Positions 15,710-23,255 of a DNA stretch of 64,000 bases are shown here, piece after piece (position 1 is the first letter of the stretch; every line of letters begins with the position of its first letter). The stretch covers positions 2,418,001-2,482,000 of the forward strand of contig NZ_CP088298.1 of the NCBI RefSeq assembly GCF_021117425.1, written 5' to 3'. The notes beneath the pieces are model-generated. The model was not told the origin of the DNA. It ran no database searches and saw nothing but the letters and a program-made list of their open reading frames with translations. A program made the position numbers and the translations under genes. Origin of the DNA: Brevibacterium zhoupengii. Its GTDB lineage: Bacteria > Actinomycetota > Actinomycetes > Actinomycetales > Brevibacteriaceae.

Positions 15710-16425
15710 CGTGAACCTCCTTGAGGTCGATCATTGCTGTGGATGAGTGGTCTGGTGAGTTCCGAGGTCGGAATATGGGTGGTGCAGACGTGGTCGCCGT
15801 GGGCCAACGAGGACAGACGGCGGACATCGACGCCCAGGTAGTCCGAGAACATGGCGAGCTCTGCTTCGCAGATCTCGGGGAACTCGGAGGCGACTGCCTG
15901 GATCGGACAGTGTCCTTGGCACAGCTGCATCGCTTCGAGAGGGGTTCCGGCTGCCACCGGTGTCGCCGAGGCGGCGTAGCCCTCCTTGGTCAATGCCGCA
16001 GCCAGGCCCCGGGAGCGGGAAGCCACTGTGGTGCCTCCCCGTCGGTCCAGTTCCCCGCCAAGGTTGTCGCGGAGTTTCGCGACCAGATCCTCGGTGAATT
16101 CCTCTACGGCTTCGGGACCGACTCGGTCCTTCATGAACCGCAGGATATCGACTGCCAGCTGGTCATATGAGTGGGTGACGGACCCGTGTCCACGCGAGGT
16201 GACCACGTAATGTCTGGCCGGTCTTCCACGGACTGCCTGCTTGCCGGCGAGTTCGCGAACCTCGATGAGGCCCTCGCTCTCCAGCGCATCCATATGACGA
16301 CGAATCGCCGCCGGAGTCAGGTCAAGGCTTTTCGCCAACGCCGAGGCAGTGATCGGCCCTTCATCGAGCACCGATCGAAATACCTTCTCTCTGGTACGGC
16401 GATCTTCTGTGTCGTTCGCAGCCAT
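15706..16425 (-). CDS. sufR: SufR-type Fe-S-sensing transcriptional repressor
   Basis: A 239-residue winged-helix regulator. The N-terminal HTH is at about residues 20-75 ([20 protein letters not shown]). The C-terminal half has the cysteines of the expected Fe-S site: [20 protein letters not shown] (C-x3-C-x12-C). It is the first gene of the suf operon, with AAGGAGGTGG just before the ATG. The perfect CAAC-N6-GTTG site at 16447-16460 lies over its -10 region, so autorepression of the operon when clusters are plentiful is expected, as described for SufR in cyanobacteria and Streptomyces. Confidence 0.93.
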   Translation of the reverse strand: MAANDTEDRRTREKVFRSVLDEGPITASALAKSLDLTPAAIRRHMDALESEGLIEVRELAGKQAVRGRPARHYVVTSRGHGSVTHSYDQLAVDILRFMKDRVGPEAVEEFTEDLVAKLRDNLGGELDRRGGTTVASRSRGLAAALTKEGYAASATPVAAGTPLEAMQLCQGHCPIQAVASEFPEICEAELAMFSDYLGVDVRRLSSLAHGDHVCTTHIPTSELTRPLIHSNDRPQGGSR

Positions 16426-16446
16426 TCTCCACCTCCTTGACTAACA

Positions 16447-16460
16447 CAACACTATTGTTG
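16447..16460. promoter_or_regulatory. SufR operator (CAAC-N6-GTTG)
   Basis: CAAC (16447-16450), six bases, GTTG (16457-16460) matches exactly the palindrome reported for SufR in Synechocystis and Streptomyces. It overlaps the likely sufR -10 TAGTGT (minus strand, 16454-16449), whose partner -35 TTTACG is at 16478-16473 with an 18-base spacer. Binding would block sufR-suf transcription. Confidence 0.8.
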
Positions 16461-16479
16461 CGTAATTTGTTTCGTAAAA

Positions 16480-16498
16480 CTAGGTGAGCCTAACTACG
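16480..16498. promoter_or_regulatory. DtxR/IdeR-like iron box
   Basis: The 19 bases starting at 16480 match the DtxR/IdeR consensus at 13 of 19 positions, with an almost unbroken core TAGGTGAGCCTAAC (16481-16494). The box covers the -35 region of the plus-strand ABC-ctaA promoter (-10 TAGAAT at 16517-16522) and sits directly upstream of the sufR -35. Iron-loaded IdeR could repress the exporter genes. Any effect on suf, in either direction, is inference. Confidence 0.6.
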
Positions 16499-16516
16499 GG
16501 GCGATTCGACGCGTCG

Positions 16517-16522
16517 TAGAAT
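16517..16522 (+). promoter_or_regulatory. -10 box of the ABC-ctaA transcript (leaderless)
   Basis: TAGAAT ends 6 bases before GTG 16529, which puts transcription start at or beside that codon. No Shine-Dalgarno sequence is present. There is no good -35 match; the iron box overlies that position. Confidence 0.5.
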
Positions 16523-16528
16523 GGTGTG

Positions 16529-17455
16529 GTGTCAGAATCGGCCCTCACCATTCGTGGTCTCCACTACTCGTACGGCGCACACCACGTCGTCGATGGGATC
16601 GACCTCGATGCCACCACCGGATCCATCCTCGGTGTGCTCGGCCCCAATGGTGCTGGCAAGTCGACGACGATCTCTCTGGCAGTGGGCACGAGGCCTCCAG
16701 ATGCCGGTGAGATCGAGATCTTCGGGCTCGACCCCTACCGCCGGCACGAACAGACATCCCTGCTGGCCGGTGTCATGCTCCAGGACGGCGGCCTGCCGAT
16801 GAGCGCCAAGCCTCTCCAGGTTCTGCGCCACCTGGCCTCGCTGTATCCCAATCCGCTGACCATCGACGAACTCGCCGAGCCGCTGGGCATCCACGAGTTC
16901 GCCTCACGCACGATCCGTCGGCTCTCCGGGGGTCAGAAGCAGCGCGTGGCTCTGGCCGCCGCGCTCATCGGCCGACCGCGGCTGGTCTTCCTCGATGAAC
17001 CCTGCGCCGGTCTCGATCCGCAGGCGCGAGCGGTCGTCCACGATTTCATCCGTGAGCTCGCAGCCGCCTCGGTGGCGGTGGTCCTGACGACCCATGACCT
17101 CGCCGAGGCCGAAGAGCTTGCCGATGAAGTCGTCGTCATCGATCGGGGACGCATCATCGCCCAGGGTGCACCCGAGGACCTGCGCAACGCCTCCCCCGCC
17201 GGCCGCCGACTCGTCATCACCGTCGACCGGCCGCTGAACCAAACACACCGTGAACTCAGCACCACGATGAGCACCATCGCCCCCACCTCGGCGGTGGGAT
17301 CGGGCTTCGTCATCGACGGAGACCTGAGCAGTGCCCAGATCGCTGCCCTATGCACGGCCGTCGCCGAGGCGGGACTGGCGATCACGGACATCGACATGCA
17401 CTCGCAGTTGCTGGCCGACGTGTTCTTCGAACTCACGGGCAGGCCGCTGCGATGA
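16529..17455 (+). CDS. ABC-2 type exporter, ATP-binding protein
   Basis: A 308-residue DrrA-like ATPase. Walker A GPNGAGKSTTISLAVG is near residue 38, signature LSGGQKQRVALAAAL near 134, Walker B RLVFLDEPCAGLD near 154 and switch His in LTTHDLAEAEEL. The ~90-residue C-terminal extension (VITVDRPLNQTHRELS onward) is typical of this class. It overlaps the permease gene by ATGA. Order ATPase-permease-ctaA next to suf matches mycobacterial Rv1458c-Rv1456c, annotated there as antibiotic-type transport. The substrate is unknown; co-expression with heme A synthase raises a heme-related or lipid substrate as an idea only. GTG 16529 is chosen from the -10 spacing. Confidence 0.88.
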   Translation: MSESALTIRGLHYSYGAHHVVDGIDLDATTGSILGVLGPNGAGKSTTISLAVGTRPPDAGEIEIFGLDPYRRHEQTSLLAGVMLQDGGLPMSAKPLQVLRHLASLYPNPLTIDELAEPLGIHEFASRTIRRLSGGQKQRVALAAALIGRPRLVFLDEPCAGLDPQARAVVHDFIRELAAASVAVVLTTHDLAEAEELADEVVVIDRGRIIAQGAPEDLRNASPAGRRLVITVDRPLNQTHRELSTTMSTIAPTSAVGSGFVIDGDLSSAQIAALCTAVAEAGLAITDIDMHSQLLADVFFELTGRPLR

Positions 17456-18219
17456 ACCAGATCCCCGCGACAACTCAGATGCCTCGCATGAGAACGAAGC
17501 GCGTCATTGCCCAGACGAAATTCGAGACCATCTCGGTGCTGCGCAACGGCGAACAGCTGCTGCTCTCCCTCATCCTGCCTCTGGGGATGCTCGTCTTCCT
17601 TGCGAAGACCCCGCTCCTGGAGGCCCTTGGCCTTGTCTCGGAGGGCACCGACCCGCTCACCGTGGCAATTCCCGGTGCGCTGAGCCTCTGCCTGGCGTCG
17701 ACCGCGTTCACCGGTCAGGCGATCGCCACAGCCTTCGACCGACGCTATGGGGTCCTGCGCCAGTTGGCGACGACGCCGCTGGGTGCGAACGGGCTCATCC
17801 TCGGCAAACTCGGCGCCGTCATCACCGTCGTCATCATCCAGTTCATACTTGCCTTCGCCATCGCGCTGGGGCTGGGCTTCGACGGCCCCGTCAACGCCTT
17901 CGCACTGATCCTGACCACGCTGCTTGGCACCGCAGCACTCCTGTCCTTAGGCTTGCTGATGGCAGGAACTGTGCGCGCTGAGGCCACTCTGGCCGGCGCC
18001 AACCTGATCTGGGTGCTCATGGCCGGCGTGGGCGGACTCGTCATCGCACATCCCGGAGAATGGGGCACCGTGGTCGGCTATCTGCCCTCCGGTGCCCTCG
18101 GCGATGCCATGCGTGCGGCCGTCGGCGGAGCTGGCTTCGATGTCAAGGCACTGATCGTGCTCCTCGTGTGGGGGCTGTTGGGAACGTTTGCGGCACGCAG
18201 GTGGTTCCGATTCGAATGA
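17452..18219 (+). CDS. ABC-2 type exporter, permease
   Basis: A 255-residue membrane protein. Six hydrophobic segments are visible, among them LLLSLILPLGMLVFLAK (about 32-48), IPGALSLCLASTAFTGQAIA (about 66-85), LGAVITVVIIQFILAFAIAL (about 120-139), LGTAALLSLGLLMAGTV and LIWVLMAGVGGLVI, with a last helix before the C-terminus (ALIVLLVWGLLGTFAARRWF). RRYGVLRQLATTPLG is the usual cytoplasmic loop of ABC-2 permeases. The ATG overlaps the ATPase stop, which fixes the start and indicates 1:1 coupling. Confidence 0.88.
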   Translation: MNQIPATTQMPRMRTKRVIAQTKFETISVLRNGEQLLLSLILPLGMLVFLAKTPLLEALGLVSEGTDPLTVAIPGALSLCLASTAFTGQAIATAFDRRYGVLRQLATTPLGANGLILGKLGAVITVVIIQFILAFAIALGLGFDGPVNAFALILTTLLGTAALLSLGLLMAGTVRAEATLAGANLIWVLMAGVGGLVIAHPGEWGTVVGYLPSGALGDAMRAAVGGAGFDVKALIVLLVWGLLGTFAARRWFRFE

Positions 18220-18227
18220 GGAGAGAA

Positions 18228-19127
18228 ATGGTCACAAAGAAGATCCGCGTCGCTGCCTGGGTCATGCTCATCGCACAGGCTGGCATCATCTTCAGCGGTG
18301 GCATCGTCAGGCTCACCGGGTCTGGCCTCGGCTGCACGGATTGGCCCAAATGCACCCCGGACTCCCTGGTGACGACACCGGAGATGGGCATCCACGGCCT
18401 CATCGAATTCGGCAATCGCACGCTGGCGGTGGTTCTCGCCATGATCGGCGTCGTCATCTTCCTCATGCTCTGGAAGTCACGGAAGCAGCGTCCGGACCTG
18501 TTCTGGCTCAACCTCGGGCTGCTGGCCATCGTGCCCGTCCAAGCCATCGTCGGCGGGATCACCGTGTGGACGAAGCTCAACCCCTGGGTTGTGGCCGGCC
18601 ACTTCGTCCCCTCCGCCATTGCTGTGGGAGTCGCAGCCTACTTCGTGCGCCGCACCTACGATACGGGCATCCGCACCGGTGAGAAGGCGCCTTCTCCGCT
18701 GCCTGCACTGGGCTGGACCATCCTCGTCCTCACCGCGATCGTCGTCTTCTTCGGCGTTCTGACCACCGGCGCCGGCCCGCACTCGGGCTCAACCATGTCG
18801 ACGCGCAACGGTCTCGACAACGTCTGGATCACCCGTGCGCACGCCTTCCCTGTCTGGCTCATGGTCATCGCCACGATCGTAGCCCTCTACATCGCCGTCA
18901 AGCGGCACAGTGTCATGGTCAAACCCCTTATCGTGCTCCTCATCATCGAACTCGCACAAGGCCTCATCGGCTACGTCCAGTACTTCACCGGTGTGCCGAT
19001 CGTCCTCGTGGCATTACATATGATCGGACTCTCGGCTACGATCGCTGCAAGCGTTGCCGTCCTGGACAGCGCGTACTCGAGGAGCACTCATGCCCACACC
19101 GATCGTTCCCAGCCTGTGGTTCACTGA
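18228..19127 (+). CDS. ctaA: Heme A synthase (COX15/CtaA family)
   Basis: Oxidises the C8 methyl of heme O to give heme A for cytochrome aa3. It is 299 residues long with about eight membrane helices. Conserved elements include GGIVRLTGSGLGCTDWPKC near residues 25-43, the His of GIHGLIEFGNRTLA, VGGITVWTKLNPWVVAGHF and the late ALHMIGLSATIAAS. The Cys pair of type-1 CtaA (GCTDWPKC) is present. ATG 18228 follows AGGAGAG; a nearer ATG at 18216 lacks this spacing. It belongs to the ABC exporter transcript and thus may be iron-controlled through the upstream box. ctaB, the previous pathway step, lies at 19924-20901 on the other strand. Confidence 0.93.
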   Translation: MVTKKIRVAAWVMLIAQAGIIFSGGIVRLTGSGLGCTDWPKCTPDSLVTTPEMGIHGLIEFGNRTLAVVLAMIGVVIFLMLWKSRKQRPDLFWLNLGLLAIVPVQAIVGGITVWTKLNPWVVAGHFVPSAIAVGVAAYFVRRTYDTGIRTGEKAPSPLPALGWTILVLTAIVVFFGVLTTGAGPHSGSTMSTRNGLDNVWITRAHAFPVWLMVIATIVALYIAVKRHSVMVKPLIVLLIIELAQGLIGYVQYFTGVPIVLVALHMIGLSATIAASVAVLDSAYSRSTHAHTDRSQPVVH

Positions 19128-19554
19128 TCGCGCCGAGGAGGCGATGGAGTTCTACTGCTCCATCTTCCCGAACTCGCACATCGTCTCCATCGAACGCTAT
19201 CCCGATGAGTCGTTGGATCCCCATTACGAGGGAATGAGCGGGAAGGTCATCACCGGGGTCTTCGTCCTCGACGGGACCCGCTTCATCTGCCTCGACGGCG
19301 GCCCCATGTTCCGGTTCAACGAAGCGATCTCCTTGACCGTCGAATGCGCTGATCAGGCCGAGATCGACCATTTCTGGACGTCTCTGTCCGCTGTCCCCGA
19401 GTCCGAGCAGTGCGGTTGGCTCAAGGACAAATACGGACTGAGCTGGCAGATCGTTCCCGCGAATCTGGGCGAACTGATGACCGGGGATGCTCAGATCAAG
19501 GCGCTCATGGGAATGAAGAAGATCGTCATCGAGGACCTCATCAACGCCGGGTGA
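19090..19554 (+). CDS. VOC/PhnB-like glyoxalase-fold protein
   Basis: A 154-residue protein of the family often named 3-demethylubiquinone-9 3-methyltransferase-like. It shows PSLWFTDRAEEAMEFYCSIF at the N-terminus, GKVITGVFVLDGTRFICLDG, and CGWLKDKYGLSWQIVPANLG with the typical C-terminal TGDAQIKALMGMKKIVIEDL. The fold is a beta-alpha-beta-beta-beta pair. No ubiquinone pathway is implied, since the family name is historical. The ATG (with AGGAG ahead) lies inside the end of ctaA, a 38-base overlap in another frame. The function is unknown. Confidence 0.87.
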   Translation: MPTPIVPSLWFTDRAEEAMEFYCSIFPNSHIVSIERYPDESLDPHYEGMSGKVITGVFVLDGTRFICLDGGPMFRFNEAISLTVECADQAEIDHFWTSLSAVPESEQCGWLKDKYGLSWQIVPANLGELMTGDAQIKALMGMKKIVIEDLINAG

Positions 19555-19590
19555 TTGCGCAGCGCCGGCTGGGGCGGCTTCTGTCGCGCA

Positions 19591-19869
19591 TCACAAGCCC
19601 GAAATTGTGTAGCTGCGCTCAATATCGGCCGTCGCATGGCCCCACTCGCTCGCTTGAACACGTGCTTGGTGGAGATCGTAGGAACGGGCGTCCTTGAAAC
19701 ATTCGGTGACATCCCAGATCCATGGGTCATCACTCTGCTCCACAGCAAAGGAGACGCATCCCGGTTCGGCAAGCGTCAATTCGATGTGTCGAGGCAGCAG
19801 CTCCACAACGGCTGCGTTCTCCTCATCCGATCGGCATATCAGCTGACCGGTCAGAATAATGCTGTTCAC
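19591..19869 (-). CDS. Antibiotic-biosynthesis-monooxygenase (ABM) domain protein
   Basis: A small protein of about 92 residues with the ABM dimeric ferredoxin-like fold: IILTGQLICRSDEENAAVVE, HIELTLAEPGCVSFAVEQSD and DPWIWDVTECFKDARSYDLH, then ASEWGHATADIERSY. The motif GCVSF with a following Trp is typical of putative quinol monooxygenases, some of which use no cofactor; others of the family bind heme. I choose GTG 19869, which starts the family fold directly. An in-frame TTG at 19911 would add 14 unconserved residues. It converges with the VOC gene and lies just upstream of ctaB on the same strand. Confidence 0.8.
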   Translation of the reverse strand: MNSIILTGQLICRSDEENAAVVELLPRHIELTLAEPGCVSFAVEQSDDPWIWDVTECFKDARSYDLHQARVQASEWGHATADIERSYTISGL

Positions 19870-19923
19870 AAGGGCAAGCCTGTCACAGACCGGGGATGAC
19901 CCACCGATCAAAAAGGTGAAGAT

Positions 19924-20901
19924 CTACCAGAAGCCGGGCAGGACGAACGGATCGATTGCGACTGCGAGGAAGAGCAGCGACAGGTAGGTGATCGAACCAT
20001 GGAAGACCTTCATCGCCTTCAGCGACGTTCCGCTCTTGCCCTTCTTTGCCCGAGAGACGAGGGCGTAGCAGGAGAACAGGAACCAGGCGCCGGCGAGAAC
20101 AGCCACGGCCGTGTAGACGGGCCCCATGGGGGCAAGCGGGATGAGCGCCAGTGAGCACAGCACCATGGCCCAGGTGTAGGCGATCATCTGGCGACCGACG
20201 TTCGTCGGCGGCACCTTCGAGGGCAGCATCGGAACGTCTGCGGCGTCGTAGTCGGCCTTGTACTTGATCGCCAGCGGCCAGTAGTGCGGCGGCGTCCAGA
20301 AGAAGACGACGAGGAAGAGCAGGAGCGCCTCCCAGGACAGACCGCCGGTGACAGCGGACCAACCGATGAGGACGGGCATGCATCCTGCAGCGCCGCCCCA
20401 GACGATGTTCTGTGTGGTGCGACGTTTGAGGATCAGCGTGTAGAAGACCGCGTAGAGCAGAATCGCGGAGGCGGTGAGCCCAGCGGTCACCCAGTTCGTG
20501 GTGCCGCCGAGCCAGAAGATCGATCCCAGCCCCAGGGCGAAGGCGAAGATGAGTGCGGCCCGTGGCGTGATCTCACCAGTCACCAGCGGACGGTGCTTGG
20601 TCCGTTCCATCTTCGCGTCGATGTCACGATCGACATAGCAGTTGAACACCGACGCGGAGGCGGCTGCTGCCGCGCCGCCGATAAGAGTGTTGATGACCAG
20701 CCAGATATTCGGCATCCCCTGTGCGGCGAGGAACATCACCGGAGCGGTGGTCACCAGCAGGAGTTCGATCACTCGAGGCTTGGTCAGTGCGATGTAGGCA
20801 CTGATGATCGAGCGGGGACGTTTTGAGAGTCGCTCCTCATCGATTGCCCTCTGCAGAGGGCGTTCACTCTGCGTGTCCTGGTTCTGACGAAGTTCACTCA
20901 C
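19924..20901 (-). CDS. ctaB: Heme O synthase (protoheme IX farnesyltransferase)
   Basis: Adds a farnesyl group to heme B, giving heme O, which CtaA then turns into heme A. It is a 325-residue UbiA-superfamily membrane protein with about nine helices. The prenyl-diphosphate/Mg motif is FNCYVDRDIDAKMERTKHRP near residues 106-125, and the second conserved loop is IKYKADYDAADVPMLP near 210-225. The N-terminal ~38 residues are polar and cytoplasmic. The start is GTG 20901. It is divergent from tkt, as in other actinobacteria. Confidence 0.94.
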   Translation of the reverse strand: MSELRQNQDTQSERPLQRAIDEERLSKRPRSIISAYIALTKPRVIELLLVTTAPVMFLAAQGMPNIWLVINTLIGGAAAAASASVFNCYVDRDIDAKMERTKHRPLVTGEITPRAALIFAFALGLGSIFWLGGTTNWVTAGLTASAILLYAVFYTLILKRRTTQNIVWGGAAGCMPVLIGWSAVTGGLSWEALLLFLVVFFWTPPHYWPLAIKYKADYDAADVPMLPSKVPPTNVGRQMIAYTWAMVLCSLALIPLAPMGPVYTAVAVLAGAWFLFSCYALVSRAKKGKSGTSLKAMKVFHGSITYLSLLFLAVAIDPFVLPGFW

Positions 20902-21173
20902 GCACTCGATTCTACCCTCTGTCGAATATTTTGCCAGTTGGGCGAGGATGCGTTTCGGAGTCCGATTCTGGACCAGATCCCAGTCACGGATCCAGACGAC
21001 GAGGTCCCCCGTCGCGAACAGGCACCACTACCCCGCAGCCGAAGACCACTTCACTGCCACAGGCCACCGCGATCACGATCTCGGCGTTGGTGATCTCACC
21101 CCTAGCGTTTATGACCCGGCACGGTAGAGTTTGAGTGCACGCCTCTAAGACGAACGAAGGATCGCTCGAAGAC
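20902..21173. other. Divergent ctaB/tkt intergenic region without a gene
   Basis: This 272-base gap has no convincing gene. A TAGAGT at 21125-21130 could be the -10 box of tkt; no good -35 pairs with it. AAGGATCG about 15 bases before ATG 21174 is the likely ribosome site. Short open frames on both strands have no start, ribosome site or domain support. Confidence 0.5.
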
Positions 21174-23255
21174 ATGAACTCCCTGTCCTGGACAGAACTC
21201 GACAACCGCGCAGTCGACACCGCCCGCCTCCTCGCCGCAGATGCAGTGCAGAAAGCCGGACACGGTCACCCCGGAACCGCGATGAGTCTCGCTCCCGTTG
21301 CTCACTATCTCTACCAGCACGGTCTCAAGCATGATCCTGCCGATCCGAGCTGGGCCGGCCGTGATCGCTTCGTTCTCTCCTGTGGGCACAGCTCACTGAC
21401 CCAGTACGTCCAGCTCTACCTCTCGGGCTTCGGTCTTGAACTCGACGATCTGAAGGCGCTGCGCACCTGGGGCTCCCTGACTCCAGGCCACCCCGAGGTG
21501 GGACACACTGCCGGTGTCGAGATCACCACGGGGCCGCTGGGCTCCGGGCTCGCCTCCGCGGTGGGAATGGCCATGGCCTCCCGTCGCGAACGCGGTCTCT
21601 TCGACCCTGACGCGGCTCCGGGAACCTCTCCGTTCGACCACTCCGTTGTGGTTCTCGCCTCCGACGGTGACCTCGAAGAGGGCGTCTCCGGTGAGGCTTC
21701 GTCCTTGGCCGGGACCCAGGAGCTGTCGAACCTGATCGTCATCTGGGATGACAACCGAATTTCGATCGAAGATGACACTGCGATCGCCTTCAGCGAGGAC
21801 ACTGCCGCACGCTATGCCGCCTATGGCTGGCATGTGCAGCACGTCGACTTCCGTGCAGGTGAGGAATACAACGAAGACCTCAACGCCTTCCACGCAGCGA
21901 TGGAGGCCGCGAAGGCAGATTCCCGTCCTTCCTTCATCCGTCTCTCGACGATCATCGCCTGGCCCGCTCCGAATGCGCAGAACACCGGCGGTTCGCACGG
22001 TTCCGCACTCGGCGACGACGAGATCAAGGCAACCAAGGAGATCCTCGGCTTCGATCCCGAGCAGAAGTTCGAGGTCCCCGCCGAGGTGCTCAACCACACC
22101 CGTTCGGCACTGGACCGCGGACGCAGCGCCCACATCGAGTGGGACGAGTCCTACACCGCATGGCGCGAGGCGAACCCTGCCAATGCCGAGCTCTTCGACC
22201 GTCTGGCCAAGCGTGAGCTCCCGGCAGGTCTTGACGACCAGTTCCCGGTGTTCGAGACCAGCGATAAGGGCATCGCAACCCGTGCAGCATCCGGACAGGT
22301 TCTCAACGCCATCGCTGCAACCATGCCCGAACTGTGGGGCGGCTCGGCTGACCTGGCAGGTTCGAACAACACGCTGATCAAGGGCGACCCGAGCTTCCTG
22401 CCCGAGCACCGTTCGACCGGCGCATTCTCCGGCAATGAGTACGGGCGCAACATCCACTTCGGTGTCCGCGAGTTCTCAGCCGGACTCATCGGCAACGGCA
22501 TCGCCCTCCATGGCGGCACGCGTCCCTACAGCGGCACCTTCCTCGTCTTCAGCGACTACCAACGTCCGGCCATCCGGCTGGCCGCTCTGCAGCAGCTGCC
22601 GAACGTCTTCGTGTGGACTCACGATTCGATCGGCCTCGGCGAAGACGGTCCCACCCACCAGCCGATCGAGCACCTCTCCGCACTGCGTGCGATTCCCGGT
22701 CTCGATCTGGTCCGCCCGGCCGATGCGAACGAGACCTCCGTTGTCTGGCGCAAGGTCCTCGACCGCACCGATGGCCCCAGCGGGCTCGTGCTCACCCGTC
22801 AGGCCGTTCCGGTCCTCGACCGTGAGAAGTACGCGCCCGCCTCGGAAGCGGCCTGTGGCGGCTATGTCCTCCTCGACACTGCAGATGAGCCCGAGGTCGC
22901 CATCCTCGCCAGCGGTTCCGAGGTCGCCATCGCGATCGCCGCTGCCGAAGAGCTGCAGGCAGCAGGCACCGCCGCACGAGTCATCTCGATGCCGTGTCAG
23001 GAATGGTTCGACGCACAGCCCGAGGACTACCGTGCAGCGGTCCTCCCTCGGGGTCTGAAGGCCCGTGTGAGCATCGAAGCCGCATCGGCGATGAGCTGGC
23101 ACAAGTACCTCGGCGATGCCGGTCGTGCCGTGTCGATCGAACACTTCGGTGCCTCGGCCGACTACGCCACTCTGTATGAGAAGTTCGGAATCACTCCGGC
23201 TGCGGTCGTCACTGCCGCCAAGGAATCGATCGCAGCAGCGAAGGCGGACGCATGA
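21174..23255 (+). CDS. tkt: Transketolase
   Basis: TDP enzyme of the non-oxidative pentose phosphate pathway, moving two-carbon units between sugars. It is 693 residues long. The substrate-site KAGHGHPGTAMS is near residues 25-36, the TDP/Mg motif is ASDGDLEEGVSGEASSLAG with WDDNRIS downstream, and the phosphate-binding EYGRNIHFGVREF and THDSIGLGEDGPTHQPIEHL lie in the pyrimidine domain. The C-terminal domain is intact. I start at ATG 21174; a longer open frame lacks conservation. Its stop overlaps the tal start (ATGA), so the three enzymes of this cluster are coupled. Confidence 0.96.
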   Translation: MNSLSWTELDNRAVDTARLLAADAVQKAGHGHPGTAMSLAPVAHYLYQHGLKHDPADPSWAGRDRFVLSCGHSSLTQYVQLYLSGFGLELDDLKALRTWGSLTPGHPEVGHTAGVEITTGPLGSGLASAVGMAMASRRERGLFDPDAAPGTSPFDHSVVVLASDGDLEEGVSGEASSLAGTQELSNLIVIWDDNRISIEDDTAIAFSEDTAARYAAYGWHVQHVDFRAGEEYNEDLNAFHAAMEAAKADSRPSFIRLSTIIAWPAPNAQNTGGSHGSALGDDEIKATKEILGFDPEQKFEVPAEVLNHTRSALDRGRSAHIEWDESYTAWREANPANAELFDRLAKRELPAGLDDQFPVFETSDKGIATRAASGQVLNAIAATMPELWGGSADLAGSNNTLIKGDPSFLPEHRSTGAFSGNEYGRNIHFGVREFSAGLIGNGIALHGGTRPYSGTFLVFSDYQRPAIRLAALQQLPNVFVWTHDSIGLGEDGPTHQPIEHLSALRAIPGLDLVRPADANETSVVWRKVLDRTDGPSGLVLTRQAVPVLDREKYAPASEAACGGYVLLDTADEPEVAILASGSEVAIAIAAAEELQAAGTAARVISMPCQEWFDAQPEDYRAAVLPRGLKARVSIEAASAMSWHKYLGDAGRAVSIEHFGASADYATLYEKFGITPAAVVTAAKESIAAAKADA

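Noticed and set aside
20984..21220. Small minus-strand open frame upstream of tkt
   Set aside because: It overlaps the tkt start and has no ribosome site or recognisable domain.
21393..22457. 354-codon open frame on the minus strand inside tkt
   Set aside because: Codons mirror the GC-skewed third positions of tkt; there is no domain or ribosome site, while tkt itself is full length.
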